Assembly: GCA_012934845.2 (NCBI GenBank)
Contig: WNNJ02002232.1
Coordinates: 47,641 to 111,640, forward strand
Source: Pomphorhynchus laevis
Taxonomy: Eukaryota; Acanthocephala; Palaeacanthocephala; Echinorhynchida; Pomphorhynchidae
DNA: 64,000 bases
Direction of reading: 5' to 3'
Shown here: positions 43,340-56,424 of the stretch, one piece after another
Layout: every line of letters begins with the position of its first letter
Position numbering within the stretch: the first letter of the stretch is position 1
Translations under genes and position numbers: made by a program
The notes under the pieces: model-generated
Seen by the model: only the letters and a program-made list of their open reading frames with translations
Told to the model about the DNA's origin: nothing
Database searches by the model: none

Positions 43340-46228
43340 AGACTGGGTTTTATTCTGATTCCTATTTTGATGATTTAATTGATTTTTCTGAGGTACATGA
43401 TAAAACTAGCAAAACCTTTACGTCATCAGAGACTCCGTTTCATATTGGTTACTCAAACGTTAGAAGTCTTCAATCTCAATTTCCTTTCTTGCTCGACCAT
43501 ATTGCTGATAATCATTATGATATATTCTGTATTTCAGAATCTTGGTTACATAGTGGCATCTCTGATAATCTGTTTAATGTTGTAGGTTATAAGTTAATAA
43601 GAGCGGATCGCTTTCCTGGTATGCGAGGTGGAGGAGTTGTAGCATTCGTTCGACACGATCTCTCAACATCAAATATATCATATCTTTGTGATTCCGAGTG
43701 GTCATATGAGTGTCTGTCTTTTACTGTTAATCATCAATGTTAAAATTAAATGTTTGTGTTGTCTATAGATCTCCATATTTCGCTTTGATAACAGATCGGC
43801 TTAAGGATTATTTATCTAATTTTTGTTCATCCAAACGATTTGTCCTTTTAGGTGACTTTAACCTTCCGAATGTAGATTGGAATATGAATAGGTATCAACC
43901 CTGCTCAGGCGTATCAAAACAATTTCGTGATTTATTTCTTGCTGACCTACTTTTAGTGCAACATTGTAGAGAACCAACTCATGTCAACGGTGCTACTCTA
44001 GATCTTGTGTTTACAAGATGTACTGGAGATATCGACAGTATTGCGTATTATCCTCCTCTTGGTAACAGTGATCACTGTGTTCTCTCCGTTAAATTAGTGT
44101 CCAAGATCGTTTGTAGGTCAAAATTGGGTTATCCAAAACGAAATTGGACTCGGGGTAGATACCCAGCATTTCTTAGCTAATTTCTATAGCATTTTTTATC
44201 GTAGTTATAGGGCTACTACTGTTTCAGATTTGCTGACCATTCTTTATAACGTTTTCTTAAATTTGTCAGATAAGTTCGCTCCGAAACGGAGAACTTTTAT
44301 TAGGTCCACTCGCCCTCAGTGGTTTGATCATGAACTTCGTGCAGTGTTGAAACTGCGCAATGCTATGTGGGCTACTACTCAAACCCATCCTGAAAACTTA
44401 GATAGGTATCGATACGTGCGCAACCTCTGTAATAGATTGAAAATACATAAGCGAATAGCATTTGAAGATGGTATTGCAAATTGCATCGGGAATCAACCAA
44501 AGCGTTTTTGGTCATATGTAAAAGGTTCAAGGCTACTTCCCTCTAATATAGCATTCATTACTTCAGGTGAATATGTTTATTCCACTGAGTCTGAAATTGC
44601 TGAATGCCTAGCGGACAGCTTCCATTCTCCATCGACTATTGTTTCGGATATTTACTCTTTAAAATGATATCCCATTCACAATATTACTCAGAATCTCGTT
44701 AAGCCAATCAGTGCATCTGAAGTATTGTACCTAATCACTAGGCTTGACCGATTTGGCTTACCTGGTCCAGATGATATTTCACCTTACCTAATTAATGCGG
44801 TTGGACCTGCCGTAAGTAGTGTTTTAGCTCATATATTTTCATTTAGCCTGATCAATTCGTGGATTCCTGCAATATGGAAGTCTTCTATTGTTGCGCTAAT
44901 CCCTAAAAAACAGCCAACAACTTCTTGTTTAGATTTTCGCCCTATCAGTTTGACCAGTGTTCTCTCTAAATTACTAGAACGAGTTATTGCCAAAAGGCTA
45001 CTCGATCATCTAAACTTTAACAGCATTCTTACTGATTCTCAACACGGATTCAGGCAAGGCCGTTAATGTCTATATAACTTGCTTACCGCGAGAAAGAGTT
45101 GGATGGAAATACTAAGCTCAGGTCTTTGTCTCGACTTCATATTTCTAGATTTTTCGAAAGCCTTTGATCGTGTTTCGCATAAAGGTTTGTGTCACTCTTA
45201 ATTCACTACGACGTCCCTCTTGTAATCTGCTCTTGGATTAAAAATTTTCTTTCATTGCGTACGCTTAAGGTAAGAGTTGGTGAGTGTTTATCTGCAGAAA
45301 GAAGTATGTCGACAGGTGTCCCTCAGGGTTCTGCACTAGGTCCTCTATTATTCATCACGTTCCATGAAATGATTTACTCTTACGTATTGAGAACACTCAC
45401 TTGGCATTCACTGATGATCTTAAAATTTGGACTGCTATACGAGATATTGATGACTGCAATTTTTTACAGGCAGACTTGGATCGAGTTCATGATTGGTGCC
45501 GCTCTACTGGATTACATCTTAACGTTGATAAGTGTATACTTATGAGGATGGGTAAAAAATCCAGTAATTTTACATATCATATCGGCGATGTTCTTCTCAC
45601 TGAAGTATCACATCATAGGGATTTAGGAATTATCGTGCAGTCATCATTAAAAACCAAACTTAATAGTGAAAAAGCAATAAAAAGCGCTACTCGTGCACTA
45701 TATATTGTAAAGAACTCATTCCTTAAGATTACCACTAATGTCTTTAGAAATTTGTTTAATACGTTGATTCGTCCGCATTTAGAGTATGCAATTCAGGCTT
45801 CTTTCCCGGTCACTAAACAAGAAAGGACATATATTGAGTCAGTCCTAAGGCGATGTTCTCGTTTATGTATGAATGCGAGAGTGGATTACGCATCTCGATT
45901 AGATTTGCTAAGAATTCAATCGATGTCATCACGATTTTTGTTTCTTGACTTGATAGGAATGTATGCGCTTGTACACCGGTTGGACAGATATCCGAGTGGT
46001 TCGATCACATTACGTTCATCGATTTTGAGAGGTCACAGCAAAACTGTCTATAAAACAAGGCATGGTAGGTATCCAAAATGCTGGAAACTGTCGCACAGGT
46101 TACTTAATATGTGGAATTCTCTGCCTGAGGAAATTGCTTCAGCCCGGAGTCTGCATTTGTTCAAAAAATTATTAAAGACATGGATCATCAAGAATACGAT
46201 AAACGAGTCATGGACATATTTGCAGTGA
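43270..46228 (+). pseudogene. ORF2 of LINE B (APE endonuclease and reverse transcriptase)
   Basis: Endonuclease blocks are YSNVRSLQSQF, DIFCISESWLHS, RGGGVVAFVRHDLS, VLLGDFNLPNVDW and GNSDHCVLSV (43440-44100). Reverse-transcriptase blocks are PDDISPYLINAV, LDFRPISLTSVLSKLLERVI, SQHGFRQG, FIFLDFSKAFDRVSHKG, GVPQGSALGPLLF and FTDDLKIW in place of the usual YADD or FADD (44730-45430). The thumb and C terminus read HHRDLGIIVQSSLKTKL, LIRPHLEYAIQASFP, GRYPKCWKLSHRLLNMWNSL. Frameshifts lie near 43740, 44190, 45180 and 45400, and in-frame stops at 44665 and 45064. The layout is the classic CR1 one. It has been dead for some time but is still easily read. Confidence 0.85.
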
Positions 46229-46344
46229 TTTGTTTTTTTTGCTTGTTGACTTATTTTTCTTCGTTTCTTATTTTTTTAAACTGTGATCAGGCAAAATAGC
46301 CCTGTGGCTAAGCCTTGTAAGAATAATAATAATTACTTTTTCCG

Positions 46345-49330
46345 TTACTTCCACAGATGTCATCCCTAAAGTCATTGGGGATCAACGTGTACGCAGTAAA
46401 AGACTTGTCAAATATGTAATGACTTTAAACAACACAAGCAAGAAACCTGTCCGAACAACAACCACGCTATTTGCAACAATTGTGGATTAAGTTGTTGAGG
46501 ATTGCAACAACTGTAGATTAAGTTGTTGATTAAGAATATGATGTAGATCCCTTATATTCGTGAAAATACCAAATGTTCGAAGAATATTATAGTAGTAATA
46601 TTTTTGTCAATCGCAAGATACACTCATTTGCTAAATCAGTTCAACTGTGTCATGCTCCTAACTCCAATTTCATTTCCACATAAAAATTTATATTATTTAC
46701 GGATGAGAGGCTCATACAAAACTATAGAAATCCTATTCAGTAAAATGCTGATAGGCTTGACCAATACTGTTCAAGCCAACATTGATAATACCAAATTTAG
46801 GATCGCTAATAAGAGTACTGAATCAGTGTGCAATCTGATCAAAAAGTTTAACAACATAAAACTAAGGTAGACAATTTAGAATCTCATTGACTTCTGATAG
46901 AAATCAGGAGCACATCCCTGCAATCATCACCACTAACATTTCATAAAATTGTAGGGAAACAAGCCTTCACTTGGGATTAATAAAAGCAAGAGGAGTAACT
47001 CTCCGGTCTTCATAACCACTAAGTGGCATGCTATATCTACTGACAGGTTAATGGAACGGGAACCTGTCGAGACCCATTTTCGCTGAATGTCTTTTAGTGG
47101 AATTCGAGAGGTTCTTCTACCCTTCACCTTCTGCACTGTCGAGATGCATACGTCATTGTCTTTTAGGAAACTAAATCGATACATACCCCCTAGAACATTA
47201 CTCGACTTTAACCATTACATATATACACTCTTTTTGCTTCGTAAATAACCTCGTTGTACTCCGTTTCATCTCAAGTTTTTATAACCCTAGTGAAATATGT
47301 TCTTAGGTCGTTCCTTTTATTAAATTATTCATATCCTGCCCTATTTGCCTATTGATATCACTTTTTAAGGACGGTAAACTACCCGGTTTAAGCAACGCTC
47401 AAATTAAAACTTAAGAGATTCACAAGAATCTTGCCTCCCTAGATAACAGGGCTCTGGTATAATATTAGGTTACTTTAACGACATGCCTGTTTGCTAGATT
47501 AGTACAGCCATCCGCAGATCAAACACCCATCATATTCATCGCTCACTATCATCACAGTTCACTGAGCAACACCAAACCCACTTTTCGAAATGTTAAGGAT
47601 TGATAATAGCTGAATAATATAGCCCTCTTGTGTAGAGCAATCCAAACACCTCAAAAACCACTTCGCGTGATTTACTCCTATGGAGAATAGAGGTGAACTC
47701 TGCTTCGGAGAAGGTTACTTTAGCCTAATAAGGGTAGCTTTTTTCCAAGAATCTGTCAGCATATTCCCTGGATAAGTATTTTGAATCATTTTAATTCTGA
47801 CCTCACTCAACAGGCCACCACGATTATTTCGACTATCTTTAAAGATTAAATTTTCAGTCCTTTGCAATATGCTTCACCTACTGAACATATCTTCTTCCTC
47901 CAAGCAAACTCGTACGAATGAATACTAAAAAACATGTTACTATTTTCGGCTGTCCGAGGATAGAGCAAGTATTTATCGTTTTAACTCTTCAAATTTTTTC
48001 ATTTTAAAAGATATTCTAAAAGGAGAAGTTCGTTTGTTGGAAGAAGAAGGTATCTCGTTGGATCAGTGCATTTAGTTTTGACAGATTTTTGCAAGAGTCT
48101 ATCACCCATCATAATTGTGGAGCCAGTCTTTCGCTGAAATTCTTCCCGTCCTAAAGACGGGTAAAACGGGAAGTCAGAATTTCATGACTTCCTGTTCTGG
48201 AATTCTGCACATGATTCTCTAAATATCATCACGCCATATCATCTAGTCTGTCAGCTTTTGACAGCTTGTCATAGAATGGTGATCACCACATCTATGCTCT
48301 TTGTTCTTGCTTCTTATATAGAAGATATCAATTTAGCACGTAAAATGTTTGTAGCAAAGAAAAATCTTATAATACCACAAAGAATCTGCAGATCATTTCG
48401 ATACGAGACTGCTTTATCTCTCTCTACGAAAAAGCACTTGTGTACAAGATCCGAGATCACTTTGTCAAACGTGTAATTCTATCTGATTTTCATAGGAACG
48501 TCAAAGGTCGCTTAGTCCATTCGATAGTTGCCGAAATGCATCAGTTTTGATAAGCTTACAGCTGGCTGTAGCTATTTTTCTTGATTTTTCTGCTGCCTTC
48601 GATCAAATATCCATTCCATTTGTTATGTCATCACTCAATTTACTTAAGGTCACTTAGAGGGTGATTAATACGGTTGTGTAATAACCTATTCTATTATGAA
48701 GACTACACTGAAGCACATTAGTTCTACCCAATTATCGGTGTATCACAAGGTCTCCCTCTCTCCTTTATTGTACTTAGACGCATTCATCATGTTCTATAAT
48801 CCTCTTCTTTGCTAACAACATATTGTGGTATACGCTTATAATACCACATTCCTGTAATCAGGACGCAGGTGTAGTAATGTTGTCTCTAAAATCAGTCATT
48901 TATTTGTAAAATTAATAGATCAGCTACTCTAACCAACCTTCTTTTTAATCCTTAAATGACGCAGGTGTTGACCTTCAATAACACGCCTACAAAAAGAACA
49001 AAGATGATGGCAACATCAGCATTTTCCACCATTTTGTAAATTAACACTCACTTTCACATATCGACTAAGATACATGGCTTCACCATTTTGGTGAAGTTGG
49101 CAGCGGAATTTTGATTTAAACAAATTCAAAAGTATCATGAAGAGAGCAAGATGTGCTACGAAACGGGCTCAATTATGTTATTAAGAGAGAAGGTGCAGGT
49201 GCACCTTCTAAACGGGCCATCTCGGGCTTGTTTTCTTTTTAAGGGAACGATCTTCTGAATAAAGAATAAGATTTCTCAAGCTTATCATGCTGAGATTGCC
49301 TTCATCCTGCTTCAGGGACTAGCTGAATCT
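46345..49330 (+). mobile_element. Jockey/R1-type LINE, family J, copy 3, strongly decayed
   Basis: A knuckle region CQICNDFKQHKQETCPNNNH (about 46400-46480) marks ORF1. The endonuclease region at 47060-47400 matches the reverse complement of J copies 1 and 2 (ttagtggaattcgagagg; ttaaggacggtaaac). The reverse transcriptase at 48390-48980 reads LISLYEKALVYKIRDHFVK, a stretch matching FSAAFDRISIPFV, GVSQGLPLSPLLYLDAF and a degraded VVYADD region. Stops and frameshifts are frequent, more than in the other copies, so this is the oldest J insertion here. Confidence 0.7.
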
Positions 49331-50183
49331 CAAAGTTCTCAAGGCAGTTTCTACTCTGATCAATTACCAATCAGAAGATAGATATTATATTTTGCTTTGA
49401 ACATCTTGACAATGATTTTTCCTGTCAATTTTTTTCTTTATGTAAATTTTAGTAATAAGACCATTTATCTATTCTATTTTACATTATGAGGATGATTAAC
49501 AAAAATAATTAAAGAATAAACACAATTAAAACAAAATTTACAACAAAGAATAAATAAAAAATCAAAAGGGTAAAAAACTCGTTACTAAACACTCGTTATT
49601 AAATTAATAACGTGCTGCTTTTTGTTAATCATCAATGTATTTCTATGCATTGTAATCTATCGAAAATGTGATTTATTTTGAAGAAACAAAATTTGTTCAC
49701 TCTCTTCTGCTAAATCAGTCAATTTGTTGTATATTTTGAGAATGTTGACTTTGAGTGTGAATTTGTATTGATTTTTATAAATTAAATATTGATTTTTAGC
49801 TTAGGTTTGTTAATTTCAAGTATAAATTTATTTTTTACTATTAATTTATTCTTTGTTGGACTTTCAAATAAACGTTTGACGAATGCTTGCAAAACTTTTA
49901 AGTTTGAAATAGTCTTTGACTTCAATCTATTGAATAGTTTAATGCTTGTTGTTAATTCGCAACATAAAGTTTATGATTATTTTTCTAAAACTTAATAAAA
50001 CAATTGATAGTTGTATATTTTCGGTAACGGCCAATTATATTTCTTATATTCTCACAAAGAACTCAACTTTAAATATTTAATTTAATTATGCATCCTTAGT
50101 TTACTATTAATAGCCGTTGTATTGCCAAGCAAGTAAAATAAAATGTTTGTGTTTGCAAATAAATCTTTACCTCATTTATCGAA
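49331..50183. other. AT-rich DNA, no gene recognised
   Basis: No coding motif or family match noticed. A 68-codon frame at 49789-49995 is low in complexity and not called. Confidence 0.4.
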
Positions 50184-50500
50184 GCTGTAAATTTACTTTT
50201 TAATTAATGAGCTGTAGTTATTTTTGTATATTAAAAGTAACTTAACCAATTTTTTGTTATTGCCCATCAGTTCAGATCACTTATGCCGAGAAAAATTGAT
50301 TTTATTTAAAAAAATCACTAAAATCTACTAAGTGTAAATTTACTAAAATCTACTGCAAGCTGTAAATTTACTTGTTAATTAATGGGCTGTAGTTATTTTT
50401 GGATATTAAAAGTAACTTAATTAATCTTTTGTTATTGCTCATCAGTTCAGATCACTTATATCGAGAAAAATTGATTTTAGTGAAAAAAATCACTAAAACG
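50184..50500 (+). repeat. Tandem duplication of about 145 bp at the 5' edge of a LINE fragment
   Basis: Positions 50184-50325 and 50359-50499 align with an offset of about 175 bp. They share gctgtaaatttact, gagctgtagttatttttg-like and atcagttcagatcactta blocks. The end of each copy encodes the same reverse-transcriptase piece (SDHLYREKLIL or a variant). Confidence 0.85.
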
Positions 50501-51260
50501 AACACGGTGCTAGTTCAATCGGATATCGACAGCATTTCCAACTGGGCTTATATGAATGGTCTGTCACTGAATATATCGAAGTGTGCTTGTATGCGTTTAC
50601 AATCACGCATTCATAGTGTGTATCCAACTTATCATCTTGAGAATAAGAACATTAAAGTAGTAACTTGTCTTAGCGACCTTGGAATAGTAGTTGCGAATGA
50701 TTTTTCGACTAGTTAGAATACTGAGTTGGCTTGCTCAAAAGCAAATTGAATGGTTGGAATGATTCGTAGAACTTTTAGTGTGTTGAGTCCAGTTTCATTT
50801 AGAGCGCTCGCCAACGCATTTGTGATCAGTCATCTTACCTATGCATCACAATGTTCGTTCCCAAGAACAGTATACGAGAAAAGTAGAATTGAAAATGTGC
50901 TGCGCCAGGCAACAACGCTCGTAAATTCAGTGAAAGCCTTACCTTATAATGAAAGGCTAAAAAATCTTGGTATGGTTTCTATAAGCGGCCTTCGGTTTCG
51001 GCGAGATATGTGTTCAACATGGGAAGCTTTACACAAGGGAAATCACGTCTTAAGAGAATTGATGACTGTTCGGAAAAGTCGGGCTTTGCGTGGACACAAT
51101 TTTACTTTAGCCCATCGCCGAGTTATACGCTCTAAAACTGTACAATTTCGGACACCAAATCGTATGTAAGTGGAATCGATTAAGTGAATAAATTGTCAAC
51201 TCAAGATCGGTTTCAGCATTCAAACATGAACTTTTTTGACTTTTGTTTGTGTCTTTCTTT
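50440..51260 (+). mobile_element. CR1-like LINE, 3' half of reverse transcriptase, 5' truncated (LINE L)
   Basis: Readable blocks are SDIDSISNWAYMNGLSLNIS, TCLSDLGIVVANDFS, FRALANAFVISHLTYASQCS, RSRALRGHNF and RVIRSKTVQFRTPNRM, the thumb and C-terminal parts in the order found in LINE B. One stop and a frameshift lie near 50715-50750. Palm motifs A to C are missing because of 5' truncation. It is similar to but not the same family as LINEs B and K. Confidence 0.75.
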
Positions 51261-51463
51261 TTTTACTTTTTCTTTTTTTTTAACTGTGCAACTATGAGCT
51301 TCGCTCGTCTGTTTGTCGAAATAATAATTCGGTCCGAAGATGATCCGCAGAATCATGAATACTATGTACCCAAAAATATAAGCATAACTCATCGATTACT
51401 GAATCTACTTATATTTACATCGCTACTTTTAGGATTAAAAACGTTTTGAGAGTAAAATACAAA

Positions 51464-52745
51464 ATTTTTCCTGTCAGTTCCAGATTTCTCGATCAGTTCC
51501 AGATTCTCCTGTCAGTTCCAGATTTTTTTCTGTAGGTTCCAGATTTTTCCTGACAGTTCCAGATTTTTCCTGACAGTTCCAGATTTTTCCTGACAGTTCC
51601 GCTCGCTATGCTCGCGGATTGAGCTTAATCTCTCGATAAAAGATCATGCCCAGAAAAGCTCGATTGTAAATCGAGCTTTCCTCAATCACTAAGGTGATTG
51701 AGAATAGCAGTAAGTTCAAAATCAAACACAACGCAGAGATTATCGAAAAGAGTGAAGAATTGAGTAAGGTTGTGAAGAGAATAAAAATATTGAGAAGTTT
51801 CCAGGGTCAACTTTGAGTAGCTATTGTTGGAGGCGAAGAAGGAGCATGGGGACGAGTAAGAGTGACAAGTAAATTATCAGACAAACCAGGATCAGTAATC
51901 TACAAAAAGGTAAAGTCATTGAATCAGTTGAGAATAGCAATGATGTCAAGAACACCACCGAGAATATGAGTGGGGCTTGTTAAAAGTAACTTATAGTTAA
52001 ATTAGAAAAAAATAGTTAGGGTGATAGAGTCAGAGTCAGCCGGGCGATCAAGACGAATGTTAAAGTCACCATGAACAAAAGAAGGAGTATAAGACAATGA
52101 GCACTGAGAAAGAAGATCTGCAAGGTCGTTTCCACAATCTCCCTTTCTTTGGATATCATTTCGATGATCACCTTTCACTTAAACCCTTCGTCCGCGACAA
52201 TGCCCGCTCGTCTAACTTAATTCTCCTTGACATCCTCCGTATCCGACCCCTTATCGACTTCCGTTCCTGTATGTCTCTTCTTTCATCGCTTCTTTTTCCT
52301 AAAATCGATTACTGCCTCAACCTTTTCGCCAATTCTCCAAAATCCATCATCAACTCCGCCGTTCGAGTGCTCCTACGTCTCCGTCGTTTTGATCACACAT
52401 CTGCATATCTTGCCCAACTCTCCTGGCCTACCATCCACATCCGCATCAAACTTCGCCTTATTCTCGTAACTTTTCGTCTCATCGCTGTCGGCTACCTATT
52501 GTTCATCAACCTCCCTTTCTTAGACGACACTCGTCCCACCTCTCTATCACTGCGTTCACGTAATTCTCTCTTACTCTACGTTCCCAATTACTCAAACAAC
52601 TACGGTCTCCGATCCTTCCTTGTCGCTGCCCCACTCGCCTGGAATCAACTCCCTCCTCGAAACATGATTTAGATTTTTTGTTGTTGTGGTCATGTAAGCG
52701 TGCGCTGGCACGCATTTGCCACGTAAAAATAAATATATTCGAGTT
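51464..52745 (+). mobile_element. Rearranged LINE A relative: 5' UTR, inverted endonuclease piece, direct RT end
   Basis: Part 1 (51464-51667, plus) is the LINE A 5' UTR with six to seven 20-bp monomers and the first ORF1 codons. Part 2 (about 51690-52095) is inverted: its reverse complement matches LINE A 36280-36725, within the endonuclease. Part 3 (52096-52745, plus) matches the LINE A reverse-transcriptase end from about 38095 on, including FRLIAVGYLLFINLPFLDDT and NYGLRSFLVAAPLAWNQLPP. It ends with gcacgcatttgccacgtaaa as LINE A does. Most of ORF1 and ORF2 is absent. Confidence 0.8.
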
Positions 52746-52749
52746 TTCA

Positions 52750-53160
52750 AACCAAACGACAACACGAGATCCCCGATCTAGAGCCGATATATCCTGCACT
52801 GGACTAACGCACTCACAGACTGAGCGGACATTTTTGGATGTCACAATATTTAACCCATTTGCCCAGTCTCACGTAAGTCGAAGTCCTACACAATCATTTG
52901 AATACAATTAAAACAGAAAAAAGAATAAAAATATTGAGAGGATTATTGAAATCAAAAAAAGAACCTTTATTCCGTTCGTAATTTCCACCTTAGGCAGACT
53001 AGCAAAGGATCCAAGGGCTTTCATCGAGAAACTAGCAACTCTCGCATCAGTAAGCGATCCATCCTCCTATAGCGAAAATGTATGTTCGCTGCGACAACGT
53101 ATAGACGTAGCGCTGACAAAAGCAAATGCATGGTGTATGAAATGAGACCCCCAGTTTAAC
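52750..53160 (+). mobile_element. R2-like LINE, C-terminal endonuclease fragment (element F)
   Basis: The plus strand reads RSRADISCTGLTHSQTERTF, then LDVTIFNPFAQSH, and in a continuing region RIIEIKKRTFIPFVIST, LATLASVSDPSSYSEN, ending in a stop near 53143. This is the same nuclease domain as in elements D and E (an Asp, then a DV or DI strand). It is inserted between two LINE A relatives. Confidence 0.7.
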
Positions 53161-53267
53161 CAAAGTAGAACGGAGAAGTTAATTAAAATAACAAAAACTT
53201 TCGTTTTGTAATAATTAAATAAATTCTATTTTATTAAATAAAAATTATTATTGGGAAAGTATTAAGG

Positions 53268-54095
53268 AGTCATGTGAACTATGTTGGAAAATGATTTTTA
53301 GGAGTGAAGGACTGAGATGATTGGATTTAGTGGATTTGTGTAAAAGGATAAAAGATACAGGAGCGATATTTTTGAAAAGGGATGGATTATCATCAGGACG
53401 AATGATTACTAGGATAGGCCTGCAAGCAGATACATCATCATCGAGGCGAGATTGTGGAGAATAAGCAGATTCGGGAAGCTTTAAGTTAGATATGATTATA
53501 CAGCAATCGTGCGATGGAAAGCGATTACGTGGAAGTAGTGGACGGACAGAGCTGGTAGGAGTAAAGGCGGAAGAGCAGGTTTAAGTACGAATGACAGGGG
53601 TGATCAATGGAGAATTCAGATAGGTTAGAGCAGGAGTGAAGTGTTGAATTGGCTGATTGGAGATGTTACTGGAGATGATTTTGACGGAAGGATGTAAATT
53701 ATTGAAAAGTGATACGGGGGAGGTAGAGTAAGGAGTACGTGAATGGAAGAAAAAGTATGAGATGTGTTTAGATAGGGGACGAATTTCTGTTCAACTACGA
53801 TATGAACAGCTTTACCGTTTGCATTGTTAGGATGATGAAAATGAATGGAAGTTCATATATAATGTTGTGATATATATAACCTTGTGTTGTAATACCTTGT
53901 GTTATTATATATATTATATATTACAACACAAGGTTTTAGCCACAGGGCATAATGCGCTCATCTACCTTGATTCTCCGGAATCTCCGTTAAATTCGTAGAT
54001 TGATCAATTTTCCTTTATGTATGACTCTCATATATTCTCTCATTTTCTCAAGACTTGGTTACTGTCTGAGTATATTTTCCAATTCACCTAAACTT
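53268..54095. mobile_element. Second rearranged LINE A relative: inverted ORF1 piece plus direct RT piece
   Basis: 53268-53850 on the minus strand matches LINE A ORF1 (34885-35610) with many small changes. 53952-54095 on the plus strand matches the LINE A reverse transcriptase at about 38165-38305 (gcgctcatctaccttgattc and following). Between them is a short stretch with the CR1 tail piece ttagccacagggc (minus strand) and a hairpin. Confidence 0.75.
53878..53935. repeat. 17-bp perfect inverted repeat (hairpin)
   Basis: 53878-53894 (aaccttgtgttgtaata) and 53919-53935 are exact reverse complements with a 24-nt A/T loop. The left half is itself partly duplicated inside the loop (accttgtgtt). 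Confidence 0.8.
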
Positions 54096-55767
54096 GTAAT
54101 ATCTATTACCCTGATGTTTATTCAAAGCATATATAAACTATATAAAATATTAAAAAAATTAACATATATCATCTATATATATCAAAATGTTTACTACTTC
54201 ATACCAAATGATTTCACAATAGAACTAGCTACGACATCATTTCTTCATGATATTCAACTCCAAATGCCATAACTCACAACGTGTAGGTTTTCGTACCAAC
54301 ATGTGATTTTGTTTAGCCTGCCACCCCCGGATTAGCCAGAAGGCTTTGTGCAAGTGTTTCGTGTGTTACATCTCTTGCATATCCTTCAGACATAAACAAA
54401 ATTGTGATAATCCTAACCAGCTGACATACGTGTGTTTTACGAATTTCGAATATACATATAAATAATTTATATATACATATTTATGGATATATTCACATAT
54501 TTTGAATATACACATGCAGTATTCTATACTATATATATTTAAATTTATATGTTGGCATGCATTATTGGGGAGATCTTCAAATTTAATGTAAAATTCAATT
54601 TTTTTATTGGAAAGTAAATAAACTTAACTGTTTTAATTAGATTATTGTTAAAATTTAGTTATTTATACTAAAATAAACTTAACCCATTGGATTGTGTAAT
54701 AAATGCAGACATAGTTTAAATTTTACACGTAAATTTAAAATTATTTCTAATTACATAAATCTCAAAGTCGGTTTTCAGATTATGTCGTGTAGTTTAGGAG
54801 CTGTTTTACCATAATTATCTAAATGACAGGAACAAAGGTGAACAAAAACTTTTTGTCGCTAAACGAAAATTTTACACTTAGAATTCGATTTTTCGATAGC
54901 GCTATCATCAACCAAATGGTAAAGACATCTAGTACAATTATTTAAATATATAACTAAAAATGCACTTCGAAAAGAAGTTCAAATTTATCTATATAATTTA
55001 AATTTGAATCAAATTTAAATTTGAATCAAATATTTGACATTTAGTTTTCAACAATTACCTTTTACATTTTCAATAATTTTGATAAAGATTATGTTAGCAT
55101 CTATAAACAAGCTATTTACAGATTTACTCACAAACTTATAGACACGTGAGCTTTTTTCATATTTTTAGTGTTCAATTATATTTGCTATTCTGTATCTGAT
55201 GAAATTCTAGTATAAATTCATTTTTAGTTTTGCTAAACGATAAACATATTATATCTAAAGACGTCTCGATTATAAAACGTCCGACATTAACAATACTTTC
55301 TGCAATAAATACATTTTTAAAGCCAAAATACAATCTAATTGAAAAATATATCGTATATGTCAACTACAATGATTTTTGGAAGCAGTCTAGATCGGTCAAC
55401 AATATTCGAGAAATGCTAATTGCCACATCAATATTCGTGAAAGCATAGCGACTGTACGCTGGTCATACAAACGATTTTTACCAGGTAAATTGTGACATAC
55501 TTTTTAATTGATTAAAATTCGCACACTAGGAGACCTACATTTAATGGTTTTGAAATAATTTATTCACACATAGTCACACTCATGCTTTCAGAAAAATTAG
55601 GCATTTTTTCACTATTTTTTGTTAATTATTTTGTTTAAAATAGCTTATAAATACAAATGTTTATTCTTTTCTGTGAATACTATATATATTAGCACTAAAT
55701 ATAATTTTAGAATTTATTTAATTCATAAGGATGTTTTAATATAATTTAACATAATTAATATAATTTG
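54096..55767. other. AT-rich DNA; one short family R piece, no gene
   Basis: 54185-54290 (minus strand) matches the gtagct(a/g)gtt start of family R with the upstream aatatcatgaagaaatg block. The rest, including short palindromic A/T runs at 55000-55040, shows no recognisable coding or repeat signal. Confidence 0.45.
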
Positions 55768-56278
55768 ATATGCCTGTGCAGTCATTGTTACAAATGAAAT
55801 TCGGATGATTACTTTATTCTGCACGCTGCTTAAACCCTATCTATAAGCAAACAGCAGTACGCTACATTTCAGTATTGGTGGATGTCATCAGCTAATACCT
55901 ACGTTTCACATCTCGGTCCTTTTAATGATGGTTAACGATCACTCGACTCGTCTGCTTTATTGACAATTATATTTAATAAAAGACTCTTGTCTTACATTTT
56001 GCAAATTTAATTGAAATCATATCTAATTTCAAATGAAATCAGCGTTGGATTGAGAAAGTTCTACCTTCAATTTGAAAACCTACCTATATATCCGAATAAT
56101 TACTATTATCAAACTAGTCATCTATAGTTTGTTTCCTAATTTTAAGTTAATATACCTGCGCAGTCATTGTTGCAATAAAATTTTGATGACTACTTTTTAT
56201 TCTTCACGCTACTTCAACCCTACATATACGCAACAGCGGTACACTACATTTCAGTAACGGTGGACCACATCAGCTACT
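55768..56278 (+). repeat. Direct repeat pair of about 130 bp (55768-55897 and 56151-56278)
   Basis: Both copies run from gcagtcattgtt, through ttcacgct-like and acatttcagta blocks, to catcagcta at an offset of about 380 bp. They are about 75-80% alike by eye. They could be a partial tandem duplication or the ends of a small decayed element. Confidence 0.75.
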
Positions 56279-56424
56279 GATAAAATTGTTAAATTATATT
56301 TTAATATTGATGCAGACAGGAATAAATTAAGAAGTAAAGTAAAATGTAAGTGGATATAAAATACATGCAAACGTTTAGTTAATATTTTATTTGCCATATA
56401 AATATCCAGTTATTAGATATTGAT

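Larger units (their letters stand above)
41980..46332 (+). mobile_element. CR1-like LINE, near full length, decayed (LINE B)
   Basis: It has ORF1 (42207-43339), ORF2 (43270-46228) and a 3' UTR ending in ctgtggctaagccttgtaag followed by an (AAT)n tail at about 46313-46330, normal for CR1. The 5' edge is uncertain; a short near-repeat (aactaaattggattaactaa, then actacattggattacc) sits in the probable 5' UTR at 42120-42165. The tail sequence is partly shared with a minus-strand piece at 53935-53952. Confidence 0.85.
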
